DNA of 64,000 bases from Ancylostoma caninum (Eukaryota > Nematoda > Chromadorea > Rhabditida > Ancylostomatidae). Every line of letters begins with the position of its first letter. The stretch's first letter is position 1. The translations under genes and the position numbers were made by a program. The stretch is from the NCBI GenBank assembly GCA_037903475.1, contig JBAJFG010000589.1, positions 298,166 through 362,165 of the forward strand. The letters run 5' to 3'. Below the pieces are notes generated by a model. It was not told the DNA's origin and searched no databases. It worked only from the letters and a program-made list of their open reading frames with translations. Positions 34,737 through 47,412 of this stretch are shown here, in pieces.

Positions 34737-36201
34737 CTCACTCTCCAAAATTCACACGACAAAACTGATGTAGTGAGGCATCAAGGCTCTCACTCATTGA
34801 GCTCATTCCTCAGACCATTACCTCACTGTACGTGTTTTTTCCGAGCTCCAGATGCAATCTTGCGACAGCAGCAGATTGCTGATCTGGAGCATGCTGAAAT
34901 CGCCTTCCAAAAGTTTGCGGATCCCTGTGATCTCGGTTTTAGTAGTGGAGGCATGCAATCCTCGTGGAATTGTCAGGGAGGATCTACTGACTTGAACGGT
35001 TGCTGAAGCGATGAAAAAAAATGTGTTTGAGCCGAGTTAAAACACTTTGAACTGGTGTGCTCTGGTGTTCGCACACCGGCGGTTTCCGCCTGAATTCCTG
35101 GGAAACTGCGCTTGAATTGCTCGGAAAAGTGTGAGGAATCCTGGAGGAGAATAGACGGAATTTAGTGGAATTCTACAGGAAATTTAGCCGGAATTTACAT
35201 GAATTTAGGTGAAAGCGCGCAAGTTCGCGTTGAAACATGAACAACGGAGAAATATGTTTGAACAAGATCCGACACGGTGATCGCTCACGGACAACGCCAG
35301 CAACTACCGGCGTTGCAACCAAAAATTCGACGAACGTGTTTTACCACGTGGTTGCGGTGAAGAGGCATACAAATGCCACACTTGACCTTATCCTGAAGCA
35401 ACGGTTGGAAGCTCTAACATATTGCAACTGTTGCTTCGTATAACGCAAGGTCGCCTTTTGTGCTTTCAACAAGAGTAAATCCTATAATATGCATATTTCA
35501 TCCCGATTTTGCAATCAAATGCACCAAAGCATTAAACGGGACAAATTAAGGAGATGAAGCATGTATAAGTGAAATAGAGTTCAAAATTTCCAGACACTTT
35601 AGCATTTTGTTTTATGAGCTCGTTCACTTCAGCATCTCATTAATTTTATTCTGTTTTGTCTACTCATCCTTCAATTTACCTAATCACAAGTTTTTTTAGT
35701 TATTTATTAATCACTCTATGTACTTCATTTTGGACAATTTTTCCACTTTTATTCCCTAATTTTTTTCATTTTTAGAAAGAAATTTGTTACTTCAAGGAAA
35801 TTTCTTAAATATATCCCTAATTTGGATATTCTAGGTCGTTGGTTCCTGGTTAGGTACAATGTGTGCAATTTCGCTAGCTTTCTTTTAAGTTCTACGTAAA
35901 TTCTGATCAATTTCGTGCCACACCCCTCACATTTTCTCCCAGAAGTTCAAGCGAAAATCAGCGGTATGGAGTCATCTAAGTGAGCTGGGAACATCTAAGG
36001 ATTATTTCCACAAAAAAAAACAAGGGGCACTGTACAGGACCAGCTTGTAATGTAAAGAAAGCATTTCAAATAGCACACTGAACGCTAAAACATGCAGTTC
36101 AAGTTGAAATTTAGTGTCGCACATCATTACTCGAAGGGTTGCAAAAATTCTCGCGTCATCCACCACTGTCCGAATTTACCCGGAATTTAGGCGGAATTTA
36201 A

Positions 36202-36623
36202 AGGCAGCACTCACGGAAATTTTCACTTCTGAAATGAGTCGCTTACCATGTAGCCGGCCGCTGGACAATCGCAACAGTATGTTGAACACCTTGAAAAGCC
36301 GCCTACCTGCGAAGATACTGCCGTGGACACATCTGCCGCTCTGGACATTAGGGTTCCGTCGCGGCAACTAACGCCTTTGACAGGGTGTGTGCATGTGGTT
36401 CAGCGGGGGCGTGTCTATGAAATTCGTACCATTTGCAGGGTTCCGTGGCGGGACCCATCACGGAACACTCGTCCGCGCTGTGAACACGCATGTAATAGCG
36501 CCATCATTTCCTGCGTTTTTCGCGTGTTTCACGCTATGTCATCCTTGTCAATGAGTTCATCGTCTCTAAAAACCCCGATATACCGCGAAATCTTCAACAG
36601 AAAAATTTCCGTGAGTGCTGCCT
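36202..36623. mobile_element. TTAA-flanked element, family copy 3 (left arm)
   Basis: TTAA at 36198-36201 and 36624-36627; ends AGGCAGCACTCACGGAAATT and AATTTCCGTGAGTGCTGCCT are exact reverse complements. Its interior shares 'gggtcccgcca.ggaaccctg' (on one strand) with the element at 23895, placing them in one family. Confidence 0.85.
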
Positions 36624-36939
36624 TTAAGAGAAATCCGCCTGTCGACCAAATTTAACCGGAATTTACGCGACATTTAGGCGAGATCCCCCGGTAGTTTTGA
36701 GAATGCACGATTTACACGAGATTTAATCGGAATTCACCTGGAAACCGGCGGAATTTCGATAAATACACGATTTACACGGACTTTCCCAGGAAATCAGGCG
36801 AGAACCGTCGGTGTCAAATCACCAGTGGTGTCCACTTCGGCAATTAATTTCGTAACAACCTAATACATATTCTGGCATGGCGTCAAAGGAGGCGTGGTGG
36901 GTGCAGCCGGCGCGTGCGCGGCATCTTTATTGACACATA

Positions 36940-37180
36940 CTCAGACAATAACTGCGTGCCATCGGATGCCGGTCACGCCGATGACACGCTGAAAGGACGC
37001 CGCACGCTGGTTTGAAGCACACCGATTGCGCAGTATCAGCATAGAAACTTCTCGATTAGGCGAGCTTGTGGCACGCGCACCCATACTACCACATATTATT
37101 AGCGTGCCATCGGCGTGAACGGTGTCCGATCGCATGCTTGACGTCCATGACACGCGGACCGCACGCTATTATTGTCTGAG
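36940..37180. mobile_element. TA-flanked MITE with CTCAGACAATAA ends (left arm)
   Basis: TA flanks both ends; termini CTCAGACAATAA and TTATTGTCTGAG pair exactly. Subterminal GCGTGCCATCGG blocks are repeated in inverted order. The TA duplication fits Tc1/mariner-type mobilisation. The 70-codon ORF inside is a by-product. Confidence 0.8.
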
Positions 37181-38005
37181 TAATCGCATCAGGGGTACTG
37201 CACTGGCGCGGCCGTGGCTGCCTTCCATAATTCTGTCAAAGTCATAGCTGTCGTTATAGTTGTTCACCTGTGTCGTCACGGTATTTCCTAAGGGGACGAA
37301 TAATTAAGCAGTATTGTATTGAGGACATGTGGTTACACATACCTTTCACGAGAGCAAGCTGGGGATTCATCGCTTCTAAACTATTCCCGAACCTGTCTTG
37401 CAAGTCAATTTCATGAATCCCAGCTCAGAAACACACTATAAGGGCGGTCAACAAGGTGATGTGATACTCTTTTGCAACACCTAACATGGAGATGTCTTGT
37501 CGACTCAGCACGCCTTGCGAATTCACACGTTCACCAGTTACCTTTCTATTACTATCAATATCCTGTATACAATAATCACTCGCTTTTACATATATAGCCG
37601 AGTATGAAGCGGTAAACGTCCGTCATCGCTTCAGCGAAGCTCTCCATCACCGTCACACCCTCGCTCTTCATCGTGATGAACATACCTTCGTTTTTCATCA
37701 TAGTGAAACATTGGGTGGCAATTTCGGCAGCGAAGACTGCATCGGTGATGCCCACCGCTTAATCCATCCTGAAATATGCGAGGACTACAATCAGTACTTA
37801 GTAAGTACTCGAACCTAGAGCGTCGAACAATTCTCCAACCTTCGCCTTAATCTCACCACCAGTAGCATGAATCGTCCCACAAACAGGACATAGCTCCTCT
37901 CTCTAGTCGTGAATCGCCTAACTTTGCATACAGTGCTTCAGAATTACTTGATTAGCGTGCTAATCATCGTAAAATTTTCAATTAATTATCAGTGAATTTA
38001 TGATG

Positions 38006-39357
38006 GAAATCTTACTATAAAACTTAATCCCAAAATAAAAAATAACTCTTGGTGGGTTTTTTGTCTTGGATACCATTTCGTACGATACCATAATGCGGTA
38101 TTCCCAGATTCGTGCTGAGTAGGGCTTGTTTTGTGATGCATCTAAAGTTTAGCAGAGAAACGAAAGGCACCTCATGTTTAATGTTGCTGAAGCAGCGCGC
38201 TTAGAAGGGGACACTGTGGAGCTGCCGACATATCTATTCTTTTTGAAATGAAGTGGCAAGCCTGCCGGGAAGAATTCAATTCACATCCACAATTTCAGAT
38301 TCAACACCAAACTAAAACGGGTCATTGAGCCAAGTTAATAGATGCATGAGGAAACGAAAAAAATTGGCGACATGGCTAAAGACCTCATTCAGCTCCTCGT
38401 GAGAGGTGGAGTGGTTACCAGGTTACCAGTGGTTATGTATGAAGATAATCAAAGAAGATAGAAGGAAATCGAGGAATTGTTTCACACATGTACTGTCCGA
38501 AGGTGGCAAACGAAAGCAATCACTACTGCATAGTGTGCGGAGATCAAGGAGAGTTGAAGCTGTGGGAGCTCGTGATAGGAGTCTCGCAAGAGTCGCTTGT
38601 TTTGCTTAGGCAGTTTTACAAGTATGTCGAGGTTTTTCCCTGAACATCGCTGGAGCCAGCAACAACATTGGGGAGTGGAGGATATACAAGAAATTTGTGA
38701 AGGAGTCACAGGAAAAGGCAGTACCAATCAAAGGCGATGTTCAGTCAGTCTTTTCATTCTATTTGTTCCGTCTAGTGCATAGCATACATAGCTCACTGGA
38801 CAAGAGCAATCATGTCTTTCGCACGCAATATTAAACTCTTTGCAGGGTCACGACCCAAATGTGGCCATGTTCGATTCTCTACGTCACGACGATGTAAGCG
38901 CGATCGTGGAGTGAGAGTGCCAATACCAGAAGGAAGAAAGCGAACTGAATACTAATAGTTCTAGCTTGGAAAACTATTAATCAGGATGAACCGAAAAGCA
39001 TTTCCTTTAGCTGAGCGCTGCCTTGCGCCGCCAACAACTCGATGTCAGAGTAGGAGTTGTGGATGTAGGAGAGTGACGTGCTGCAGTCCCATGCTGAAGT
39101 CGAACATGTCATGGATCCAGGTGAGGCGCTAAGAGCGGAGGCTGGCAAGCAGGTGATGCAAGGAGTGCACATTTATCGCTTACTATCTGGAGATCAATTC
39201 AATGAGTGTGCTATTTTAAATAGCGGCTTGAGCAGCTGCTGAGCGTCCGCTGACGTACAGCTGGCGAGAAGTCCCACGAGATGTGCCCTACCAGTTCGAA
39301 GCTATGGCGAAAAGTGAACGGTCAAAACTACCCAATGCTGAATGACTTCAGGGAGTA
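38006..39357. other. Palindrome 1 spacer, with a WD40-like coding relic
   Basis: Unique 1.35-kb sequence between the arms. On + about 38488-38630 an open stretch reads NESNHYCIVCGDQGELKLWE, like one WD40 blade (hydrophobic run, G-D, then L-K-L-W). Surrounding frames are broken, so it is at best an exon or pseudogene fragment. Confidence 0.45.
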
Positions 39358-39607
39358 CATCATAAATTCACTGATAATTAATTGAAAATTTTACGATGAT
39401 TAGCACGCTAATCAAGTAATTCTGAAGCACTGTATGTAAAGTTAGGCGATTCACGACTAGAGAGAGGAGCTATGTCCTGTTTGTGGGACGATTCATGCTA
39501 CTGGTGGTGAGATTAAGGCGAAGGTTGGAGAATTGTTCGACGCTCTAGGTTCGAGTACTTACTAAGTACTGATTGTAGTCCTCGCATATTTCAGGATGGG
39601 TTAAGCG

Positions 39608-39793
39608 GTGGGCATCACCGATGCAGTCTTCGCTGCCGAAATTGCCACCCAATGTTTCACTATGATGAAAAACGAAGGTATGTTCATCACGATGAAGAGC
39701 GAGGGTGTGGGTGTGACGGTGATGGAGAGCTTCGCTGAAGCGATGACGGACGTTTACCGCTTCATACTCGGCTATATATGTAAAAGCGAGTGA
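39608..39793 (+). CDS. Short duplicated ORF of unknown function
   Basis: A 61-codon open stretch, mirrored on minus near 37576-37760. It encodes an amphipathic sequence with EIATQCFTMMKNEG and VMESFAEAMTDVYRF. No ATG start: the ORF opens at GTG after an in-frame TAA, and a TTTCAG acceptor lies 13 bases upstream at 39594 but in a conflicting frame. It may be an exon relic; function unknown. Confidence 0.25.
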   Translation: MGITDAVFAAEIATQCFTMMKNEGMFITMKSEGVGVTVMESFAEAMTDVYRFILGYICKSE

Positions 39794-40188
39794 TTATTGT
39801 ATACAGGATATTGATAGTAATAGAAAGGTAACTGGTGAACGTGTGAATTCGCAAGGCGTGCTGAGTCGACAAGACATCTCCATGTTAGGTGTTGCAAAAG
39901 AGTATCACATCACCTTGTTGACCGCCCTTATAGTGTGTTTCTGAGCTGGGATTCATGAAATTGACTTGCAAGACAGGTTCGGGAATAGTTTAGAAGCGAT
40001 GAATCCCCAGCTTGCTCTCGTGAAAGGTATGTGTAACCACATGTCCTCAATACAATACTGCTTAATTATTCGTCCCCTTAGGAAATACCGTGACGACACA
40101 GGTGAACAACTATAACGACAGCTATGACTTTGACAGAATTATGGAAGGCAGCCACGGCCGCGCCAGTGCAGTACCCCTGATGCGATTA

Positions 40189-40429
40189 CTCAGACAATAA
40201 TAGCGTGCGGTCCGCGTGTCATGGACGTCAAGCATGCGATCGGACACCGTTCACGCCGATGGCACGCTAATAATATGTGGTAGTATGGGTGCGCGTGCCA
40301 CAAGCTCGCCTAATCGAGAAGTTTCTATGCTGATACTGCGCAATCGGTGTGCTTCAAACCAGCGTGCGGCGTCCTTTCAGCGTGTCATCGGCGTGACCGG
40401 CATCCGATGGCACGCAGTTATTGTCTGAG
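40189..40429. mobile_element. TA-flanked MITE, right-arm copy
   Basis: Mirror copy of 36940-37180 with the same CTCAGACAATAA termini and TA flanks; it looks identical by eye. Confidence 0.8.
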
Positions 40430-40745
40430 TATGTGTCAATAAAGATGCCGCGCACGCGCCGGCTGCACCCACCACGCCTCCTTTGACGCCATGCCAGAAT
40501 ATGTATTAGGTTGTTACGAAATTAATTGCCGAAGTGGACACCACTGGTGATTTGACACCGACGGTTCTCGCCTGATTTCCTGGGAAAGTCCGTGTAAATC
40601 GTGTATTTATCGAAATTCCGCCGGTTTCCAGGTGAATTCCGATTAAATCTCGTGTAAATCGTGCATTCTCAAAACTACCGGGGGATCTCGCCTAAATGTC
40701 GCGTAAATTCCGGTTAAATTTGGTCGACAGGCGGATTTCTCTTAA

Positions 40746-41167
40746 AGGCAGCACTCACGGAAATTTTTCTGTTGAAGATTTCGCGGTATATCGGGGTTTT
40801 TAGAGACGATGAACTCATTGACAAGGATGACATAGCGTGAAACACGCGAAAAACGCAGGAAATGATGGCGCTATTACATGCGTGTTCACAGCGCGGACGA
40901 GTGTTCCGTGATGGGTCCCGCCACGGAACCCTGCAAATGGTACGAATTTCATAGACACGCCCCCGCTGAACCACATGCACACACCCTGTCAAAGGCGTTA
41001 GTTGCCGCGACGGAACCCTAATGTCCAGAGCGGCAGATGTGTCCACGGCAGTATCTTCGCAGGTAGGCGGCTTTTCAAGGTGTTCAACATACTGTTGCGA
41101 TTGTCCAGCGGCCGGCTACATGGTAAGCGACTCATTTCAGAAGTGAAAATTTCCGTGAGTGCTGCCT
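40746..41167. mobile_element. TTAA-flanked element, right-arm copy
   Basis: Mirror copy of 36202-36623, TTAA on both sides, termini unchanged. Confidence 0.85.
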
Positions 41168-42849
41168 TTAAATTCCGCCTAAATTCCGGGTAAATTCGGA
41201 CAGTGGTGGATGACGCGAGAATTTTTGCAACCCTTCGAGTAATGATGTGCGACACTAAATTTCAACTTGAACTGCATGTTTTAGCGTTCAGTGTGCTATT
41301 TGAAATGCTTTCTTTACATTACAAGCTGGTCCTGTACAGTGCCCCTTGTTTTTTTTTGTGGAAATAATCCTTAGATGTTCCCAGCTCACTTAGATGACTC
41401 CATACCGCTGATTTTCGCTTGAACTTCTGGGAGAAAATGTGAGGGGTGTGGCACGAAATTGATCAGAATTTACGTAGAACTTAAAAGAAAGCTAGCGAAA
41501 TTGCACACATTGTACCTAACCAGGAACCAACGACCTAGAATATCCAAATTAGGGATATATTTAAGAAATTTCCTTGAAGTAACAAATTTCTTTCTAAAAA
41601 TGAAAAAAATTAGGGAATAAAAGTGGAAAAATTGTCCAAAATGAAGTACATAGAGTGATTAATAAATAACTAAAAAAACTTGTGATTAGGTAAATTGAAG
41701 GATGAGTAGACAAAACAGAATAAAATTAATGAGATGCTGAAGTGAACGAGCTCATAAAACAAAATGCTAAAGTGTCTGGAAATTTTGAACTCTATTTCAC
41801 TTATACATGCTTCATCTCCTTAATTTGTCCCGTTTAATGCTTTGGTGCATTTGATTGCAAAATCGGGATGAAATATGCATATTATAGGATTTACTCTTGT
41901 TGAAAGCACAAAAGGCGACCTTGCGTTATACGAAGCAACAGTTGCAATATGTTAGAGCTTCCAACCGTTGCTTCAGGATAAGGTCAAGTGTGGCATTTGT
42001 ATGCCTCTTCACCGCAACCACGTGGTAAAACAGTTCGTCGAATTTTTGGTTGCAACGCCGGTAGTTGCTGGCGTTGTCCGTGAGCGATCACCGTGTCGGA
42101 TCTTGTTCAAACATATTTCTCCGTTGTTCATGTTTCAACGCGAACTTGCGCGCTTTCACCTAAATTCATGTAAATTCCGGCTAAATTTCCTGTAGAATTC
42201 CACTAAATTCCGTCTATTCTCCTCCAGGATTCCTCACACTTTTCCGAGCAATTCAAGCGCAGTTTCCCAGGAATTCAGGCGGAAACCGCCGGTGTGCGAA
42301 CACCAGAGCACACCAGTTCAAAGTGTTTTAACTCGGCTCAAACACAATTTTTTTCATCGCTTCAGCAACCGTTCAAATCAGTAGATCCTCCCTGACAATT
42401 CCACGAGGATTGCATGCCTCCACTACTAAAACCGAGATCACAGGGATCCGCAAACTTTTGGAAGGCGATTTCAGCATGCTCCAGATCAGCAATCTGCTGC
42501 TGTCGCAAGATTGCATCTGGAGCTCGGAAAAAACACGTACAGTGGGGTAATGGTCTGAGGAATGAGCTCAATGAGTGAGAGCCTTGATGCCTCACTACAT
42601 CAGTTTTGTCGTGTGAATTTTGGAGAGTGAGAATTGCGTTCCGCGGCCTCCACTACGATACGTCATGAGATGTTCATTCTTCTTCTTGAAGAACGTATTC
42701 ACAGCTGCATCATTCCTTCCTCGTTTCATATGCCATATCCATGTCCGCCATGCCATTTCTAGTAACCGCCCCTAGCGGACCCAACGTGCCCATTAATGTC
42801 TCCATCGATAATTGTTTCTACCGCGATTTTGGAGTACTCCTTAAGGGCT

Positions 42850-44390
42850 TTGATGGAGACGAATACTCAATTTGCAATTTGACTGAATCCTCGTGCATCG
42901 GAAGGAGCTGAAGAACGTGATCGATGCCAAAGTGATACCCTCGGATTGTATTTCACAATAGCACCATCTCTTTGTTATGGACATGTGCCTCCAACATCGG
43001 CGCCCGAAGCGACCACAAGTCAGGTCGGAACAAATAAAGTGGTGGAAATTGGCCGAACATAAGGAAGCGTAAGAGACATTGGTCAAGACTGCAATCAGGA
43101 CCTCCACTGTTGCAGACGTAATGATCGCTACTGGAACGAGCAATAACAGGCGGAGCACGCGAACTCCTTGGCACTACCAAATCACGACGGTCGTTCATTC
43201 ACAAGCAGATCTGGTGGTGGTCTGAGGAGGTCCAAATTCTCGCGAAGAAGAAGAACGCGTTTAAGAAGTGGTCGAGACAGAGGTCTGAAGACAACATGCG
43301 AGAGTATAGGGAAGCGAAGTCCGAAGCGAAGAAGGCAGTTGCGGTACAAAGTCGGCACGATGCAGAGCTCTGTATGAGGAGTTGAATAGCACCGGGGGAG
43401 AGAAGAAGATCTACTGTATGGCGAAGGCAAAACAACGTGCAACGGAAGACCTCGGACATGTTGTGCAAATTGAAGACAACAACGGACGTCTACTCCATCG
43501 CCTATCTCACTTACTCAGTCGACGGCGCGAACACTACCATGCCATGTGCGGCGAGGAGTTCCCTCCCCCACCGATGCCAACAATGAATTCGGTGTCTGAA
43601 CCAGTACCACTGGTCGACGAGGAGGAGATTGTAGCTGCTCTAGCAAGGATGAGGAACGGAAAGTCACCCGGCCCAGATAACCTGCCTTCTGAAGTCTGGA
43701 AGATAGCGGGTGGGGCAGGAGCTCGGTGGCTCTCCTCTTTCTTCAATGAAATAATAGCTGGAGGGAAAACTGCCCAACTCGTGGACAACCAGCACCGCAG
43801 TACCTATTTGGAAGGGAAAGGAAGACATAGCAGATTGCATAACGTACCGACCAATTAGGCTGCTGTGTCATACGGTGAAGATCTTCGAGCGAATTCTGGA
43901 CAGACAACTTCGTGACATCGTTGAAGTTACACGCAACCATTGTGGGTTCGTCAAGTACTGCAGCACAACCGACGCAATTCACGCAGTCCGGCTGCTGACT
44001 GAGAAATATCGAGAGAAGAAGGAGACTGTGCACCTAGCCTTTCTCGATCTCGAGAAGGCCTTCGATAGGGTACCACGTGAGCTGATCTGGCTCTCACTAT
44101 GTGCTCACGGAGTCCCGGAGGAATACGTTACGTGGACTTAGCTTCTCCTCAGGAATGTTACAAGCTCGGTCAGATGTTTTGCAGGGACATTACCACCGTT
44201 TGAAGTTCGTGTGGGAGTTCACAAAGGCTCTGCGCTCTCACCCCCTTCTCTTTATCCTCTGCATGGATACGATATTGAGCAACCTCCAATCAGAGACATC
44301 ATGGACGCTCCTGTACGCAGACTATGACTGGACGGGATTGAGGAGGAGATGCGGTTACTGAGGCTCACAAACTACCGGCTTTGATCGAAG
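42850..44390 (+). pseudogene. LINE reverse transcriptase, RTE/BovB-like, decayed
   Basis: Fragments in shifting frames are colinear with a LINE ORF: a basic linker with RRSFTSRS and WWSEEVQ-like sequence (43180-43240); MRNGKSPGPDNLPSEVWK (about 43650-43700); YRPIRLL, then MKIFERILDRQL and CGFVKYCSTTDAIHAVRLL (43850-44000); motif A FLDLEKAFDRVPRELIW; HGVPEEYV; SPLLFILCMDTI; and the catalytic motif as LLYADYD where YADD is expected. Several stops and frameshifts separate these, so it is inactive. It fills the gap between the two palindromes. Confidence 0.85.
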
Positions 44391-45393
44391 AAAATGGCGC
44401 AACCACACAAGGAATACCACCCTTGGGAAAATGGCTAGGAAGAAGAAGATTTTGGATGTAGATGTCCTTTGCTTGTGGTTTATCGTTGGTTTTGGCTATC
44501 CCAGAACGTTTTCAACATTCTCGGGCTTTGTTTCTCGCGTAGAGTTATGCAGCTAATAATCCCACTTTTTTCAGGCAAGTTCATAAAAAAGGTGACTGCA
44601 TTTTTTTCTCGATTTGGAAAGATGTTTCAGTGTTGTAAGTTAATGTGTAAGTTCATGCAGAGAAGAACATTCATAAGGTACTGAGAAGTTGGAAAAGGTA
44701 ATCGGTTGACTTCTTCCTTCGCTCAATTTGCTGTGTTATTGTGCTCGTCAATGAAGTTTTATACTTGTTCGACTGGTATTTATTTTTGGTATTCTTGTTA
44801 TTGGTGTTACACCAATTGCATCTGCCTCAAACGCAGTTAGTGGAATGGATCTAAGCCACAATAGCTCTCAAGTCCAAGAATGTTTCACATTTTGACCGCT
44901 TCCACAAGGCAATGATTGACAACAAGCAACCAGTTTTATCCCACATCAAAGCTTCACAGCATGCGGAAGAACGATTTGTATAGGATGAAAAAGAGTTGCT
45001 CTCCAGGGTAACACTTGAACATTACTGCTCCTTCAATGACTCCAGTAGGTCTTTTTCCCTCTTAGTGAGTGCACTGTAAGGCTTCATGAAGTGACATCTG
45101 GGAGTATGGATAATTCCTAAACGATACATTCAAGAACGTACGGCAATTCTTACAACTAGTCACAGTTGTACCCACCTAAAACGTGCTTCGTTCCAACTCT
45201 ATAGTTGTTCGTGTTTTTAGAATAGATAGATGAGTCCAGCTCGACTTCCTTGGGACGAGGGGTTTTCGCGTCCCCCTTAAGGATTGGATATAAAAACAAT
45301 TACTATCACGATAACAAGTCCCGATTGGCTGCAATTGTGGGAGTACCAAAAAGGTGGGGAACTCACCTCCCTCAGAAGGAAAAATCCGCCTAC

Positions 45394-45497
45394 CTTGTAA
45401 ACGTTCTCATAGTTCACAGTGATTCGAGCAGAACCTTTTTCCTTTCCATTGATGTACGTGGACGAATATGACTGCGACTTCACGGTGACTTCCGCCA
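45394..45497 (-). CDS. Exon of unknown gene, left-arm copy
   Basis: Mirror of 63283-63386. A TTTTTGCAG acceptor and GTAGGC donor bracket an open 104-nt exon encoding AEVTVKSQSYSSTYINGK and ITVNYENVYK. Family not recognised. Confidence 0.4.
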
Positions 45498-46059
45498 CTG
45501 CAAAAACATGCACTTTCCGCGCAGAACTGACGTTCTAGGATATTTGCAATAATTGTCAGCTCTTTATTCATAGGACGAGTCTGTACGTCCGGCTTCTTCG
45601 CAGACTTCTCCTGATGCTCGCTTCGCTCGCTTTTCTTTGTATTCTCTTTGAAGGACTGACAGCCATGTCATATTTCCCAATAGTGTTTTCCGTCTTTTTT
45701 TTCTTAGCCATCGCTAGTTCAGCGCTTCAGCATTCAAGGAAGATTAACCACATTCCGCAGGGGAAATTTCCTTTCGCTTGATGGGAATGGCTAGATTTAG
45801 CAATTATGACCGATTCAATATGCTATAACCGCACGAAATGGTTTATTCTTTATCTGTTTTGTTTGATCAGGTGACAAGATTACTCCGAACATATAAAAGA
45901 GGAGGGATAGGTGTGTCCAGACAGGATAGGATGAGTGAGCACAACGCAGAAGCGAAATGTTGACGACAAAATCACATGGATGTTACACTATTCACTGCTG
46001 GACTCAGGAATTTGGCGCTATTATGCCTTGTTAGGCTCTATCAAAACAATCGAGTTCTA

Positions 46060-46350
46060 TCCCACGGCACCGCAGGTGCACCCTTATAATGACACCCTTA
46101 TATGAGGACATGATTTTCACTAGTTCCCCCACTCTTGGACGCTGGCTCACCCTTATTATAGCAGTGGACCCGTCTCCCCCGCTAGTGGTCGCCAGCGCAC
46201 CCTTATCACAGCAGTGGGCCTGCTAACATCCTAGGAACATGATTGGAACAGGACCATCGCGCTACTGCCCCTTGAAAACGGGATGAACAAATTTCGTGGC
46301 ACACAGACATACAGACACACACACAGACTAAGCCCGTTATTATGAGTCAT
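46060..46350. repeat. Dispersed repeat with CA-rich tail, left-arm copy
   Basis: Contains repeated 'cacccttat.a.agcagtgg.cc' phrases at about 46080, 46150 and 46200, then ends in 'cacacagacatacagacaca' and 'actaagcccgttattatga'. It resembles a mobile-element 3' end. Mirror at 62430-62720. Confidence 0.45.
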
Positions 46351-46943
46351 GATAGTAAACCGCTGTAATTACTCTTGAGGCTACATTCAGTTGGCTTGCA
46401 AGGGACCATGAAATAATTCAGTGCTTTCTCCATATACACGATGCATGGAACTTCCTCCATATGCATGGAAGAGTCCCTGATATTTGACTTATATAGTATG
46501 AACAAATGGGCGAGTTGACACGGTTTTCTACACATTCATGGGTGTGACCATAGCGTAACCGTCTTATTTGTAACCGCAACGTAGTCAGCCGTTCGTGGGT
46601 ACAGCATCCAGGCTGTTCACTGCGGTTGCGCAGGAATCTCAATCGAGGTATGCTCATGGCGTAAGGCTGGCGTATAGAGGCGCATATCTTCACGAAGCAT
46701 TCTGGACAGAGGAACATGCAGAGCACGTATGAAATGGCCACAACCGCAATCTTTGCGCTATGAGCATTATTGGTTCACGTTAGGCGTTCGCTTTATATAA
46801 TAGTTGCTTTCGAACTTCGCTCTACGAAATCCAGATGTGGAGATGAGCGACTGGACTGAGTGATGAGCATGAATCTGAAGTTGACGAGTGTTTTATGGAG
46901 GCAGTGGTGAAAGTTATAGAAAACTAGAAAACTTATTGTTGAC

Positions 46944-47080
46944 CTATTAGGTGTTAAAATAAGTCCTTGCGCTTTTTCTCGTTCCGGTTTTTCCGCACCA
47001 TTGCCATTTCTCTCCAACATGCACTCTATATTCTGAAAGCGCTGATCTTCCTCTACAATCTTATCATCAAGAGTTTCCAC
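46944..47080 (-). CDS. Exon of unknown gene, left-arm copy
   Basis: Mirror of 61700-61836, open and ending at an AATAG/GTCAAC donor. It encodes a charged stretch including KIVEEDQRFQNIECMLERNG. Confidence 0.35.
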
Positions 47081-47412
47081 ACAACTATTGAATTACTTAA
47101 TGTTTAGGCTCAAGGAGAAAAACGCCAATTCGGGGAAGATCTCTATTTCCTTCTTGTATTCAGTGAGGATCAGAAAGCATCCCATTCTTTTTGAGCGTGT
47201 AAGCTCCGTAGAATACAAGCGCGGAAGAACATCATCAGTGGAACTGATGGAGCAACAGTTTGACGATTTTTTGGAAGGTGGGGTCTGACGTCACAATGGA
47301 ATAAGATGAATAGACCCTCGAGATTGGATTCTTTTAGCAGAACTACCTTAGGTATTCGGTAAATTTGAGAAGTATGATGTCCATATAGATCATACGATTC
47401 CTTTGAATCAAT

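Larger units (their letters stand above)
34737..38005 (+). repeat. Palindrome 1, left arm (~3.27 kb)
   Basis: Reverse-complement copy of 39358-42631: positions sum to about 77,369. Long stretches (for example 36114-36655 against 40714-41255) are identical. Scattered differences were seen near 34829, 34991, 35021, 35336 and 37928. It contains a TTAA element and a TA-flanked MITE. It has no recognised intact gene. Confidence 0.95.
39358..42631 (-). repeat. Palindrome 1, right arm (~3.27 kb)
   Basis: Mirror copy of 34737-38005. The boundary at 42631 is sharp: GGAGAGTGAG is shared and sequence beyond is unrelated. It carries the same two mobile elements, so both were in place before duplication or were copied by later conversion. 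Confidence 0.95.

Noticed and set aside
34737..42631. Palindrome 1 as one giant foldback transposon
   Set aside because: No target duplication or terminal motif was seen at 34737 or 42631, and the arms contain separate complete MITEs, so segmental inverted duplication is more likely.
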